Below, one piece after another: positions 51,367 to 59,178 of a stretch of 64,000 nucleotides of DNA. The DNA lies in the NCBI RefSeq assembly GCF_001401755.1, contig NZ_AVQK01000014.1, forward strand, positions 245,216-309,215, in the 5' to 3' direction. This DNA comes from Aquimarina longa SW024 (GTDB lineage Bacteria > Bacteroidota > Bacteroidia > Flavobacteriales > Flavobacteriaceae). Position 1 is the first letter of the stretch. Every line of letters begins with the position of its first letter. The notes beneath the pieces are model-generated. The model did no database searches. It was given only the letters and a program-made list of their open reading frames with translations, and was not told the origin of the DNA. The position numbers and the translations under genes were made by a program.

Positions 51367-53565
51367 TTAATAACAATCCATTTTTAGTTGCCCTCTATTT
51401 TGATAAAAACTTAAGGGTTTATGATTAATTTTTTCACAAATCTCATCCAAAATAGTGATAACTTCTTTTTGCATTATAACAGATCCGCAGATTAAGATTA
51501 CTCCTTTATGATCTAATGCTTTTGCAATAAAATCAGTATTTCTTTTTAGTAGATCTTGCACATATATTTTTTCTTGTGATTCTCTAGAATAAGCAGGATA
51601 AAAAGCTGTTAAATGATTATTTTTAATACTACTCTTAATGATTTCTTGATACAACTCACCAGACTGCTGATTTCTTGCTCCCCAAAATAGATATGTTTTT
51701 ATGTTTTTGTTATGCTTACTTATCATCCCTAAAAAAGGAGCAATACCTGTTCCATTTGCAATCATAATGACCTCTGATGTATTGGTAGGAAAGTGAAAAT
51801 CAGGATTTCGTTTTATTGATCCAGTAATACAATCATTTTTGATAAGCTGGCTAAAATAGGTAGAGCATATCCCAAATTCATGTTTTTTGATACTTAGAAG
51901 AATATCAGTATCAATTTTTCCAATAGAATATAAGCGTTCTACAGGGTCACTTTTTGGATAAAAAGCTAATAAATCTCCTGACTCAAATACTACTTTTTTT
52001 TCTGGCTGTAAGCGAAGTAAAAATGTATCATCAATGCCTATAGAAGATCGATAAACGACAGAGAATGACACTTCTTTTTTTGGTCTCATATAATAGGGCT
52101 GACCTAGCGCTATAGATACATTAATACATTTACCCCATTGAGAAGCCCAATCCCGAAAAGCTTCATAAGATTGATTATTTATTTTATAGACTTCTAAAAC
52201 AGGGGTAAACTTTGGGTGAGATTTTAATAATTTATGGACATCAATAGCATATTTACAAAAATCAGGGTATGCCAGAGAACCAAAACCTACTACAGTAAAT
52301 AGAATTTCTTTTTTTTGGTGTATTGTACGGAGTAGTGTTTCAAATTTTTTAGCATTTATAGGTGACTCTCCCTGACCATAAGTAGATGTAAGTACAATTA
52401 AATGTTTTGCTTCTTTATAAGAAGAATACTTGTTTAATTCTGATATAAAAACTGTTTTACCTAATTTTAATAATGAGTTATATAGAAGTTTAGCAAGACC
52501 AAAAGTAGTACCTGTTTCTGAGCCCACAAGAATAATATATTCTGCTATATCTTTATGGTATTTGTTTTTTGGAGTAGCACTTTTTTTTCTTCGTTTTAGA
52601 GTCATCGAAAAACCTGAATATATAAAAAATAAAATAGAGCAACTTACAATACCCAGAATTATAGACCATACAATACTGCCTTGCCCAGTATGTAATACTA
52701 AGCTCCAATGCGATGCTAATGTTACAAAAGGATATTCTGAGGCACTTAGGGTATCACCAGTAAACTGATTGATAATAAGTTCTTTATCTGATAGTTTTAT
52801 ATAAAAATGATCTTCTGCATCATCAGAAAAAGGAAACTCAATAACTCTAACGTTTTTTAACGTTATTTCATTAAAAATAATGAAATCATTGAGTTGTTGT
52901 TTAGGTGTTGTTTTAATGTTTTCAAAATCAATATGATGATCAGGAGTATATGAGGGTAATAATGAAAACTTTTCTAGTGATAGATACACTCCTGTTACCG
53001 CTATGATGATAATAGGAAGTAATGTCAATCTACCTATTATAATATGATAGTATTGCTCGAAGTTTTCTTTTATGATTTTAGAAAAAAAGCGATGGATGCC
53101 TTGTTGTCTTTTTATAATTAACAAAACTCCTGTTATTGCAATCAGAAATAAAATGAAAGAAATTAATCCAACAAAAAAACGCCCCATACTTTTTAAGAAC
53201 AAGGAACGGTGTAGATTAGTAGCGAATTTAAAAATGGGCGCTTTCTCAATGATTTCACCATTTTTTTCACCTGTTAAAGGGTTAATGTAAAAAGTTTGAT
53301 TTTTACCTTCTGTTGTAATAACAGATACTGATACAAAATCGTTGTTATCAACTTCTAGTGATAGGATTTCATCATAATGATTTTTTAAAACTGATATAGT
53401 TTGTGCGATTGTTTGATTTTGTGCATGCTCTATAGCATATGGTTTTAGCTGATTCGATATAGGCTCGAATGCTAAAATGATCCCTGTTATAGAGGCTATA
53501 AGTATAAAAGAAAAAGAAGATATAGCCAATGCTAAGTGGCTATATCTCCAAATTGAAATGGTCAT
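51367..53565 (-). CDS. PepSY-flavodoxin-FNR fused reductase
   Basis: A 732-residue inner-membrane flavoreductase. Residues 1-320 are a PepSY-associated membrane domain with four main helices (SFILIASITGIILAFEP, ISFILFLIAITGVLLI, LTLLPIIIIAVTGVYLSL, SIILGIVSCSILFFIYSGF) and His residues suited to heme ligation. Residues about 340-480 are a flavodoxin (ILVGSETGTTFGLAK, LTSTYGQGE). Residues about 500-732 are a ferredoxin-NADP reductase module (ERLYSIGK for FAD, ANGTGIAPFLGM and ICGSVIMQKEV for NADPH). Such proteins reduce ferric siderophores or heme-derived iron. Last gene of the minus-strand heme locus, 11 nt after DUF2271. Confidence 0.9.
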   Translation of the reverse strand: MTISIWRYSHLALAISSFSFILIASITGIILAFEPISNQLKPYAIEHAQNQTIAQTISVLKNHYDEILSLEVDNNDFVSVSVITTEGKNQTFYINPLTGEKNGEIIEKAPIFKFATNLHRSLFLKSMGRFFVGLISFILFLIAITGVLLIIKRQQGIHRFFSKIIKENFEQYYHIIIGRLTLLPIIIIAVTGVYLSLEKFSLLPSYTPDHHIDFENIKTTPKQQLNDFIIFNEITLKNVRVIEFPFSDDAEDHFYIKLSDKELIINQFTGDTLSASEYPFVTLASHWSLVLHTGQGSIVWSIILGIVSCSILFFIYSGFSMTLKRRKKSATPKNKYHKDIAEYIILVGSETGTTFGLAKLLYNSLLKLGKTVFISELNKYSSYKEAKHLIVLTSTYGQGESPINAKKFETLLRTIHQKKEILFTVVGFGSLAYPDFCKYAIDVHKLLKSHPKFTPVLEVYKINNQSYEAFRDWASQWGKCINVSIALGQPYYMRPKKEVSFSVVYRSSIGIDDTFLLRLQPEKKVVFESGDLLAFYPKSDPVERLYSIGKIDTDILLSIKKHEFGICSTYFSQLIKNDCITGSIKRNPDFHFPTNTSEVIMIANGTGIAPFLGMISKHNKNIKTYLFWGARNQQSGELYQEIIKSSIKNNHLTAFYPAYSRESQEKIYVQDLLKRNTDFIAKALDHKGVILICGSVIMQKEVITILDEICEKINHKPLSFYQNRGQLKMDCY

Positions 53566-53576
53566 TTAGTTGGTTG

Positions 53577-54071
53577 TTATTGTGGCATCATACGTACATA
53601 GCGTATAAATCCTTTTCCTTCTACTTTACTTTTTGTAGTCTCTGATGTGAGTTCGAATTCTACATCGTCTTTATAATATTCTTGATCTTCTACAGCTGTC
53701 TCAAAACGTATTTTGTAGCCAGTATTAATTTTATCAGCATCAATGCTAACCACACTAACCGTTCGTCCACCACCACTTATGGTTGCGCCTGTAATAGCAT
53801 CAATATTAGGTCGTTTTTTTCCATAGAATTTCCACCAATCAGTAATATCATGGTACCATTCTTCATCATCTCCTTGTACAAATAAGGTTTTTGCATATGT
53901 ACCATCAGGATTCATTAATGAAATAACTACATAAGCACCTTCGCCAGTATAATTAGTCATTTGTATCATGCACTTATAGGTATTACTTTCTGAAAGAGGT
54001 GTAAATCCCAATACAGCAAAAAAAGCAAATATAAGTATTGGAAATATTTTAAAAATGAGTGTCTTCTTCAT
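53577..54071 (-). CDS. DUF2271 periplasmic protein
   Basis: A 164-residue exported protein; start taken at MKKTLIFKIFPILIF, though an ATG two codons upstream is possible. After the signal peptide (about 1-25) comes a DUF2271 domain: YKCMIQMTNYTGEGAYVVISLMNPDG, YAKTLFVQGDDEEWYHDITDWW and ITGATISGGGRTV (a DxxTGATR-like turn reminiscent of flavin-transfer substrates). DUF2271 genes are regularly next to PepSY reductases, as here, and are thought to act with them in electron transfer. In one unit with the reductase. Confidence 0.85.
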   Translation of the reverse strand: MKKTLIFKIFPILIFAFFAVLGFTPLSESNTYKCMIQMTNYTGEGAYVVISLMNPDGTYAKTLFVQGDDEEWYHDITDWWKFYGKKRPNIDAITGATISGGGRTVSVVSIDADKINTGYKIRFETAVEDQEYYKDDVEFELTSETTKSKVEGKGFIRYVRMMPQ

Positions 54072-54202
54072 GTACAATAAATTCGAATTTAATACTTGTT
54101 TTTAGGATATTGATAATCGTATTAAAAGCGAATAGCTTGTTATAAAATAATACGTTAGTAATCCTCTTTAATTTTAAACCCTTTAGCTAAAAGGGAATAA
54201 TG

Positions 54203-55702
54203 TTATTTTAAAAAATTTAGATCTATAGCATTTGATTTTAGTGCTTCATTCTCACTAGCTAAATCGAATACAGATTCATCAAAACTAGTTTTTATAGTTT
54301 TATCAGCCCCAATAGATAATAAATATATTAAAGTTTTATCATTTTTAGTAGTCATAGCAGCTTTATGCAAAGCAGTAATCCCTTCTTTATTCTTAGCATT
54401 GATATCGATAGTATATCCATAATCATGAATCATCTTTAATAGTTTTAGATCGTTTTTTTCTATTGCTAAATGATAGAGTGTATTACCATCTTTCTGAGGT
54501 TTAGAAATATCAAACCCATGATTAGTTAAGATTTTTATTTTTTCTTTAAATTGATTGATATGTTTAGGGTTGTAAGATTTCATTAGATAATATCCTATAT
54601 GATTACCCTTTGTATCAACTACATTTAGATCTGCTTTTGTATTAATTAAGAAATTAACAGTTTCTACAGTATTACTTTTTATAGCATACGTAAGAGCAGA
54701 ATGCCCTTCTTTATTACTGGTATTGATGTCTTTTGTATGTTTTTCTAGGAGTTGTATAACTTCTAATGTATTATTGTAAGCTGCATTGATTAGAGGGATG
54801 TTTCCTTTATGATCTGCTTGATTAGCATCTACATTTTTACTTAAAAAATAAGTAAATACATCTAGGTCTTTATTTCTATAGGCTAGATTGTGTAAAGGCG
54901 TTACTCCATCGGTATTAGTAATATTTGGTTCAATACCTAAGCCCTCTAGGTATGTAAAGAAAGATAAAGGATTAGATCCTTTTCTGGTTCCTTGACTGGC
55001 AAAAATCATTGCATTACCACCTTTTTTATTAAGTTTTTTATAGGTAATTCCTTTTTTGATTAATTGATTAATCATTTGGGTATTTCCGGTACGAGCGGTA
55101 TAGTTGATAACACCATTTCCATCATTATCTACACTATGAAGATCTAAACCTTTAGAAGTGAAATAATCGATCATTGAAAAATCCTTTAAATGCGGAGTTA
55201 ATAAAAGTAGAGCATTAGCTCCATGTTCATCTCTATCATTTTTTACATCTATTCCATTTTTAATACATAAGTCATAGATCTCTCTATTGGTTTGACCTGT
55301 AGCCGCGGCAAAAGTCAATACCGAAAAATGATGAGAATCTATAAGATCCATTCTGGCATTATTGGCGATTAAATGTTTCATTAACGCTACATTATTAGCA
55401 TAGGCAGCCCAGAATACATATGTTCTCTTATCATGAGTAAGTTTATTAACATCATTTCCTTTTTTAGAAAGTAAGTGTTCTATACTAGTATTAGGTACTT
55501 TTTCTAAGATTGCATATACTACAGCATCGAATCCATATGGATTCAATACTGTAACATCATTACCATCTGCTATTTTTTGTTCTATTGTTGCTATCGTAGG
55601 ATTTGTTTTCCAGAATTCTCTTTCTAAGAAAACATTTTTTGTTTGTGCCTGTGCGATAGTAGCAAACAGAATATATATAGTAAATACTTTGATTATATTC
55701 AT
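54203..55702 (-). CDS. periplasmic ankyrin-repeat protein
   Basis: A 499-residue exported protein (signal IIKVFTIYILFATIAQAQ). The whole mature part consists of about 12-13 ankyrin repeats of 33 residues, for example DKRTYVFWAAYANNVALMKH, DGVTPLHNLAYRNKDLD, HKGNIPLINAAYNNTLEVI, EGHSALTYAIKSNTVET and EGITALHKAAMTTKNDK. Ankyrin arrays mediate protein binding; periplasmic ones next to TonB receptors and catalase are known. It lies 11 nt after the TonB receptor gene and so belongs to the heme locus. Confidence 0.9.
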   Translation of the reverse strand: MNIIKVFTIYILFATIAQAQTKNVFLEREFWKTNPTIATIEQKIADGNDVTVLNPYGFDAVVYAILEKVPNTSIEHLLSKKGNDVNKLTHDKRTYVFWAAYANNVALMKHLIANNARMDLIDSHHFSVLTFAAATGQTNREIYDLCIKNGIDVKNDRDEHGANALLLLTPHLKDFSMIDYFTSKGLDLHSVDNDGNGVINYTARTGNTQMINQLIKKGITYKKLNKKGGNAMIFASQGTRKGSNPLSFFTYLEGLGIEPNITNTDGVTPLHNLAYRNKDLDVFTYFLSKNVDANQADHKGNIPLINAAYNNTLEVIQLLEKHTKDINTSNKEGHSALTYAIKSNTVETVNFLINTKADLNVVDTKGNHIGYYLMKSYNPKHINQFKEKIKILTNHGFDISKPQKDGNTLYHLAIEKNDLKLLKMIHDYGYTIDINAKNKEGITALHKAAMTTKNDKTLIYLLSIGADKTIKTSFDESVFDLASENEALKSNAIDLNFLK

Positions 55703-55713
55703 TTTTTTAGATT

Positions 55714-58161
55714 TTAAAATTTATACCGTAATGTTGTGCCAAAACTAACAGGTTGTATTCTATTAAGGTATACTGTACGATATGCATTATATCCCAGTTC
55801 ATCAAAAACATTATTACCAAAAATATCTAAGCTAAATCTGTTATTAAACTTATAAGATGCTTGTACGTTTACTGTTGTATATGCTTTTAAGTCAAAAGGT
55901 TTTACTCCTGGGGTAACTCCAACATGAGTATAATTTCTAGACCATACATTATGAGGTCGTTTTCCTAAATAATAAGCACCTGCTCCTAGAGATAAGCCAT
56001 CTAGAGAATTTTTGAAGGCATATCGTACCCAAAAATTGGCAGTATGTTTAGGAGTATTTATTGGGCTAGAATTAAAATAATAAGAAGCATGATCTTTATA
56101 TTTAGCATCTAGATAAGAATACCCTGCGATAAGCTCTAAGTTAGATAGTATTCTGCCTATTATTTCTATTTCTATACCATTTCTGGTGTCTTCTCCTCCT
56201 TGTTGGTAATACCCTAAAGAATTACCAGCGACATCGATTACTTCTAAGTTTAGATTTTTGCTATATGTAGAAAAGAATGTAGCATTAAAACGTAAAGCTT
56301 TATGTAACCAATTAGATTTTATACCTGTTTCGAATTGATCCCAGCGTTCTGTACCAAGTTCATTACCATTGATATCTCTATAAAAAGAAGTCATAGGGTT
56401 AGAACTACTAGCATAAGAACCAAAGACAATAATATTTTCTGTTGGTTTGATATTTAATCCTACTAGAGGATTAAAAGCATCATCACGTTTAGCCCCTGTT
56501 AAACTACGTCCGATAAAATTACCTTTAGTTCTTTCTAAAGAAGTATATCGTAATCCTAAGAAAACATCTACCCATTTTGTAACAGAGATTTTATCCTGAA
56601 TGGTAAATCCATAGGATTTTGTTTTAGAACCTGTAGCTCGTGCTGGATTAATTGTTAGTGATATGGCCGATGGTAAAACAGTATTGATAGGTTGAGTAAC
56701 ATCAATAATATCTACATAAGTAGGAGGATCATTATCAGGGTTATCATCATTATCAGGATAGTTAGTTGTATATGCAGTAGTATTAAAAGTTGTATTTCTG
56801 TAATCTATACCTACCTGAAAAGTATGGCTTAAGATTCCTGTTTTAATATCTTTACCCACTAGATCAACCTGTAGGACACTATTTTTATCACTTCTTCCCT
56901 GTCCGTAATATTCTCGATATCTCTGTGTATTAGATAGCTTCTTATCTCCTCTTCCTTGATATGCATAAGATGTTTCTGCATAGGTTTCTAAATCAGAAGC
57001 AAAATAACCAGCCTTAATAGTTAGCTCATTATTTATTTTTCTGTCAAATCGTATAGCATAGGTTGTATTTACAGAATTGTTTCTATCAGAATCAAAACCT
57101 AAAAATTTATCATCAGGTAATTTATAGATAGTATTAGTACTATAATCTCCTAAATTAATAGTACCCTGATCAGGAGTTCTACTATCATCCATATAATCCA
57201 TTTCTAAAACGATAGACGTTTTATCATCTGGTTTCCATGCTAGAGAAGGGTTTATATAAAAACGTTCTGAATTTACTTTTGCTCTATAACTATCTGCTTT
57301 GTCATACGATCCAGCTACTCTAAATGCTACTGTTTTTTCTTTATCCAAAGGTCCATAAAAATCAAAAGTAGGTCGTATTGCACCATAACTACCAGCTCTT
57401 AGAGTTATTTCACCACCGTTATAAAATTTTGGCGTTTTAGTAACTACATTGATAACTCCACCTACAGAACCCAGATCTCCTCCTAGACCCTGACTGATAG
57501 CAGAAATCCCTTTTAATACTTGGATGTTATCTACACCAGCCATATCAGTAATAATACCGACACCTCTAAAATCTGAGTTGATTCGTACTCCATTTTTTAA
57601 TAATGGAATACCTCTATATCCTCTAAGAGACATACTTTCTCTAATGTTTCCGTATGTAGCAAATGTATACACACCAGCAACATTTTTGGTAACTTCACTA
57701 AGAGTTAAGGCATTTTGTTGATCAATAAGTTTATGAGACAAGATCGAGATACTTTGTAATTGCTCATTTGGTTTTAGAGGCAGTCGGGTTAATGTTTCTA
57801 ATTTTTCGGCTCTTTTTTCTCTCGATCCAAAAAGTTCAACCTCTTCTAATTGTGTATCTCTTAATAGTGTAAATAGAATGTCAGTTCTATTTTTATTTAT
57901 AATAATAGTCTGAGATAATTCTTGATACCCAACAGCACTAGCACTGATAGTATAGGTAGAAAAAGGAATATTATCAATACTAAATGTTCCATCTTCTTTT
58001 GCCTCTGCACCTAATCCAGTTCCGACAATAGAAATATTGGCATAAGAAATAGGCTCATTAGATTCATTTATAACTTTTCCATGTAATGTTGTTTGACTGT
58101 ATATAAAATTGATACTACCTAAAAGAAGTAGTATTAGGGGTAATTTTTTCAATATTGACAT
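55714..58161 (-). CDS. TonB-dependent siderophore/heme receptor
   Basis: An 815-residue outer-membrane receptor. Signal peptide (LPLILLLLGSINFIYSQ), carboxypeptidase-regulatory-like domain (about 23-105), plug (about 125-240: LSEVTKNVAGVYTFATYGNI, VLKGISAISQGLGGDLGSVGG) and barrel with a C-terminal TTLRYKF ending in Phe. The plug motif set (LRGYRGIPLLKNGVRIN) is typical of siderophore receptors. Second gene of the minus-strand set, 15 nt after DUF6607. Its ligand is likely an iron complex, specificity unknown. Confidence 0.92.
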   Translation of the reverse strand: MSILKKLPLILLLLGSINFIYSQTTLHGKVINESNEPISYANISIVGTGLGAEAKEDGTFSIDNIPFSTYTISASAVGYQELSQTIIINKNRTDILFTLLRDTQLEEVELFGSREKRAEKLETLTRLPLKPNEQLQSISILSHKLIDQQNALTLSEVTKNVAGVYTFATYGNIRESMSLRGYRGIPLLKNGVRINSDFRGVGIITDMAGVDNIQVLKGISAISQGLGGDLGSVGGVINVVTKTPKFYNGGEITLRAGSYGAIRPTFDFYGPLDKEKTVAFRVAGSYDKADSYRAKVNSERFYINPSLAWKPDDKTSIVLEMDYMDDSRTPDQGTINLGDYSTNTIYKLPDDKFLGFDSDRNNSVNTTYAIRFDRKINNELTIKAGYFASDLETYAETSYAYQGRGDKKLSNTQRYREYYGQGRSDKNSVLQVDLVGKDIKTGILSHTFQVGIDYRNTTFNTTAYTTNYPDNDDNPDNDPPTYVDIIDVTQPINTVLPSAISLTINPARATGSKTKSYGFTIQDKISVTKWVDVFLGLRYTSLERTKGNFIGRSLTGAKRDDAFNPLVGLNIKPTENIIVFGSYASSSNPMTSFYRDINGNELGTERWDQFETGIKSNWLHKALRFNATFFSTYSKNLNLEVIDVAGNSLGYYQQGGEDTRNGIEIEIIGRILSNLELIAGYSYLDAKYKDHASYYFNSSPINTPKHTANFWVRYAFKNSLDGLSLGAGAYYLGKRPHNVWSRNYTHVGVTPGVKPFDLKAYTTVNVQASYKFNNRFSLDIFGNNVFDELGYNAYRTVYLNRIQPVSFGTTLRYKF

Positions 58162-58176
58162 AACTATTTCTCACTA

Positions 58177-59082
58177 TTATTGTATTACAAAAGATTCAAT
58201 GACTTTGTTGATATCTTCTTTTTTAGTATATTGATCAGAGAACAAGTGCTTATAAAGTGCCTTATTATCTACTTTAGTTTCAAGTACTAAGTTGGTATTT
58301 CTACCATATACTTTTTCCCATTTGTTACGAACCAAAGCCCATTTTTCTGTATTCTCTTTCCACCAATCGGCAGCAACTTTACATTTACTGTCATCTACTT
58401 TTACATAAGTATTATATCCTTTTTCTTTGGCTAGGATTACATCTGCCTTACCTTCCTCACGTATTACTTTATCATTGTTTTGATCATGGATCCAACCCTC
58501 TTTAGTAATTTCATGTCTGTTACCTCTAACCGTTACATTATAATCACTTCTTTTGGTATATTCTCGTCTTGGTAATGGAGCATCTGTTGTATTTTCCCAA
58601 AAACTTTTTCCATCAACATGTACCCAGGTTGCAGAACCTTCATAGCGTGGACTATCATCTACTTGATATACTTTTTGTGTCCATTGTCCTTTTACCTCAG
58701 ACTCAGGCTTACGTTCATAGTTCCATCTGTTATTACCATTAAACATATAAAAATCAGTATTTTGATATATCCAATCTTGTCGCCAATGTTTTACAATATG
58801 CGGTTTAGATGGATTACCTACTTGCAATAAGTGCTGAATGGAAACTTTATTTTTATCATCTTCGATTAATTGAGCCCACTCTAATGCCTTTGCAATTTTT
58901 GTTTTAGAAGGTTTATAAAGAGAATCGGTACTATACTGGAACGTTTCTGCAAAATTGAAAGTTACTTCATAACAACCACACATTTTTTTTATGGCTTCTC
59001 TATCCTGTGTTTTTTTGTTTTGTGCATTTATAGTATATACAAAGGCAAATACTATAAATGATGATAGTGTAAATCGTTTCAT
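58177..59082 (-). CDS. DUF6607 family secreted protein
   Basis: A 301-residue exported protein (signal SFIVFAFVYTINAQ). The mature protein opens with the family hallmark IKKMCGCYEVTFNFAETF and continues with Trp-rich strands (HWRQDWIYQNTDFYMFNGNN, RWNYERKPESEVKGQWTQKVY, GKSFWENTTDAPLPRREYTKR), consistent with a CpeT-like beta barrel. Function unknown, but its place as first gene of the TonB-ankyrin-DUF2271-PepSY set links it with iron or heme use. Its start is divergent from hmuR. Confidence 0.85.
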   Translation of the reverse strand: MKRFTLSSFIVFAFVYTINAQNKKTQDREAIKKMCGCYEVTFNFAETFQYSTDSLYKPSKTKIAKALEWAQLIEDDKNKVSIQHLLQVGNPSKPHIVKHWRQDWIYQNTDFYMFNGNNRWNYERKPESEVKGQWTQKVYQVDDSPRYEGSATWVHVDGKSFWENTTDAPLPRREYTKRSDYNVTVRGNRHEITKEGWIHDQNNDKVIREEGKADVILAKEKGYNTYVKVDDSKCKVAADWWKENTEKWALVRNKWEKVYGRNTNLVLETKVDNKALYKHLFSDQYTKKEDINKVIESFVIQ

Positions 59083-59112
59083 TACTTAAAAATTTTAAAA
59101 AATTATTAGTTC

Positions 59113-59135
59113 TTATTTAGATTGAATTAAAATAA
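59113..59135. promoter_or_regulatory. iron-box candidate 4 (hmuR/DUF6607 spacer, left)
   Basis: TTATTTAGATT-G-AATTAAAATAA, an 11-1-11 palindrome in which 9 of 11 arm positions match. It covers the -33 region of the rightward promoter and lies downstream of the predicted leftward start. Confidence 0.6.
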
Positions 59136-59139
59136 GATA

Positions 59140-59147
59140 TATATTTG
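59140..59147 (+). promoter_or_regulatory. -7 promoter element for hmuR-hmuY
   Basis: TATATTTG matches TAnnTTTG, 18 nt before the hmuR ATG. The nearest upstream TTG (59122-59124) is 15 nt away, a little short, and lies within iron-box 4. Confidence 0.5.
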
Positions 59148-59150
59148 TTG

Positions 59151-59158
59151 CAAATTTA
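59151..59158 (-). promoter_or_regulatory. -7 promoter element for DUF6607 operon
   Basis: Minus strand reads TAAATTTGC, a TAnnTTTG match, about 70 nt before the DUF6607 ATG. It is only 3 nt from the divergent -7 box for hmuR, so the two promoters oppose each other back to back. Confidence 0.45.
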
Positions 59159-59178
59159 TTAAGAATGAATCTAAATAG
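59156..59178. promoter_or_regulatory. iron-box candidate 5 (over the hmuR start codon)
   Basis: TTATTAAGAAT-G-AATCTAAATAG, an 11-1-11 palindrome with 8 of 11 arm matches. It includes the hmuR ATG (59165-59167) and lies where the -33 contact of the leftward promoter would be. Centre-to-centre distance to box 4 is 43 bp. Confidence 0.55.
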
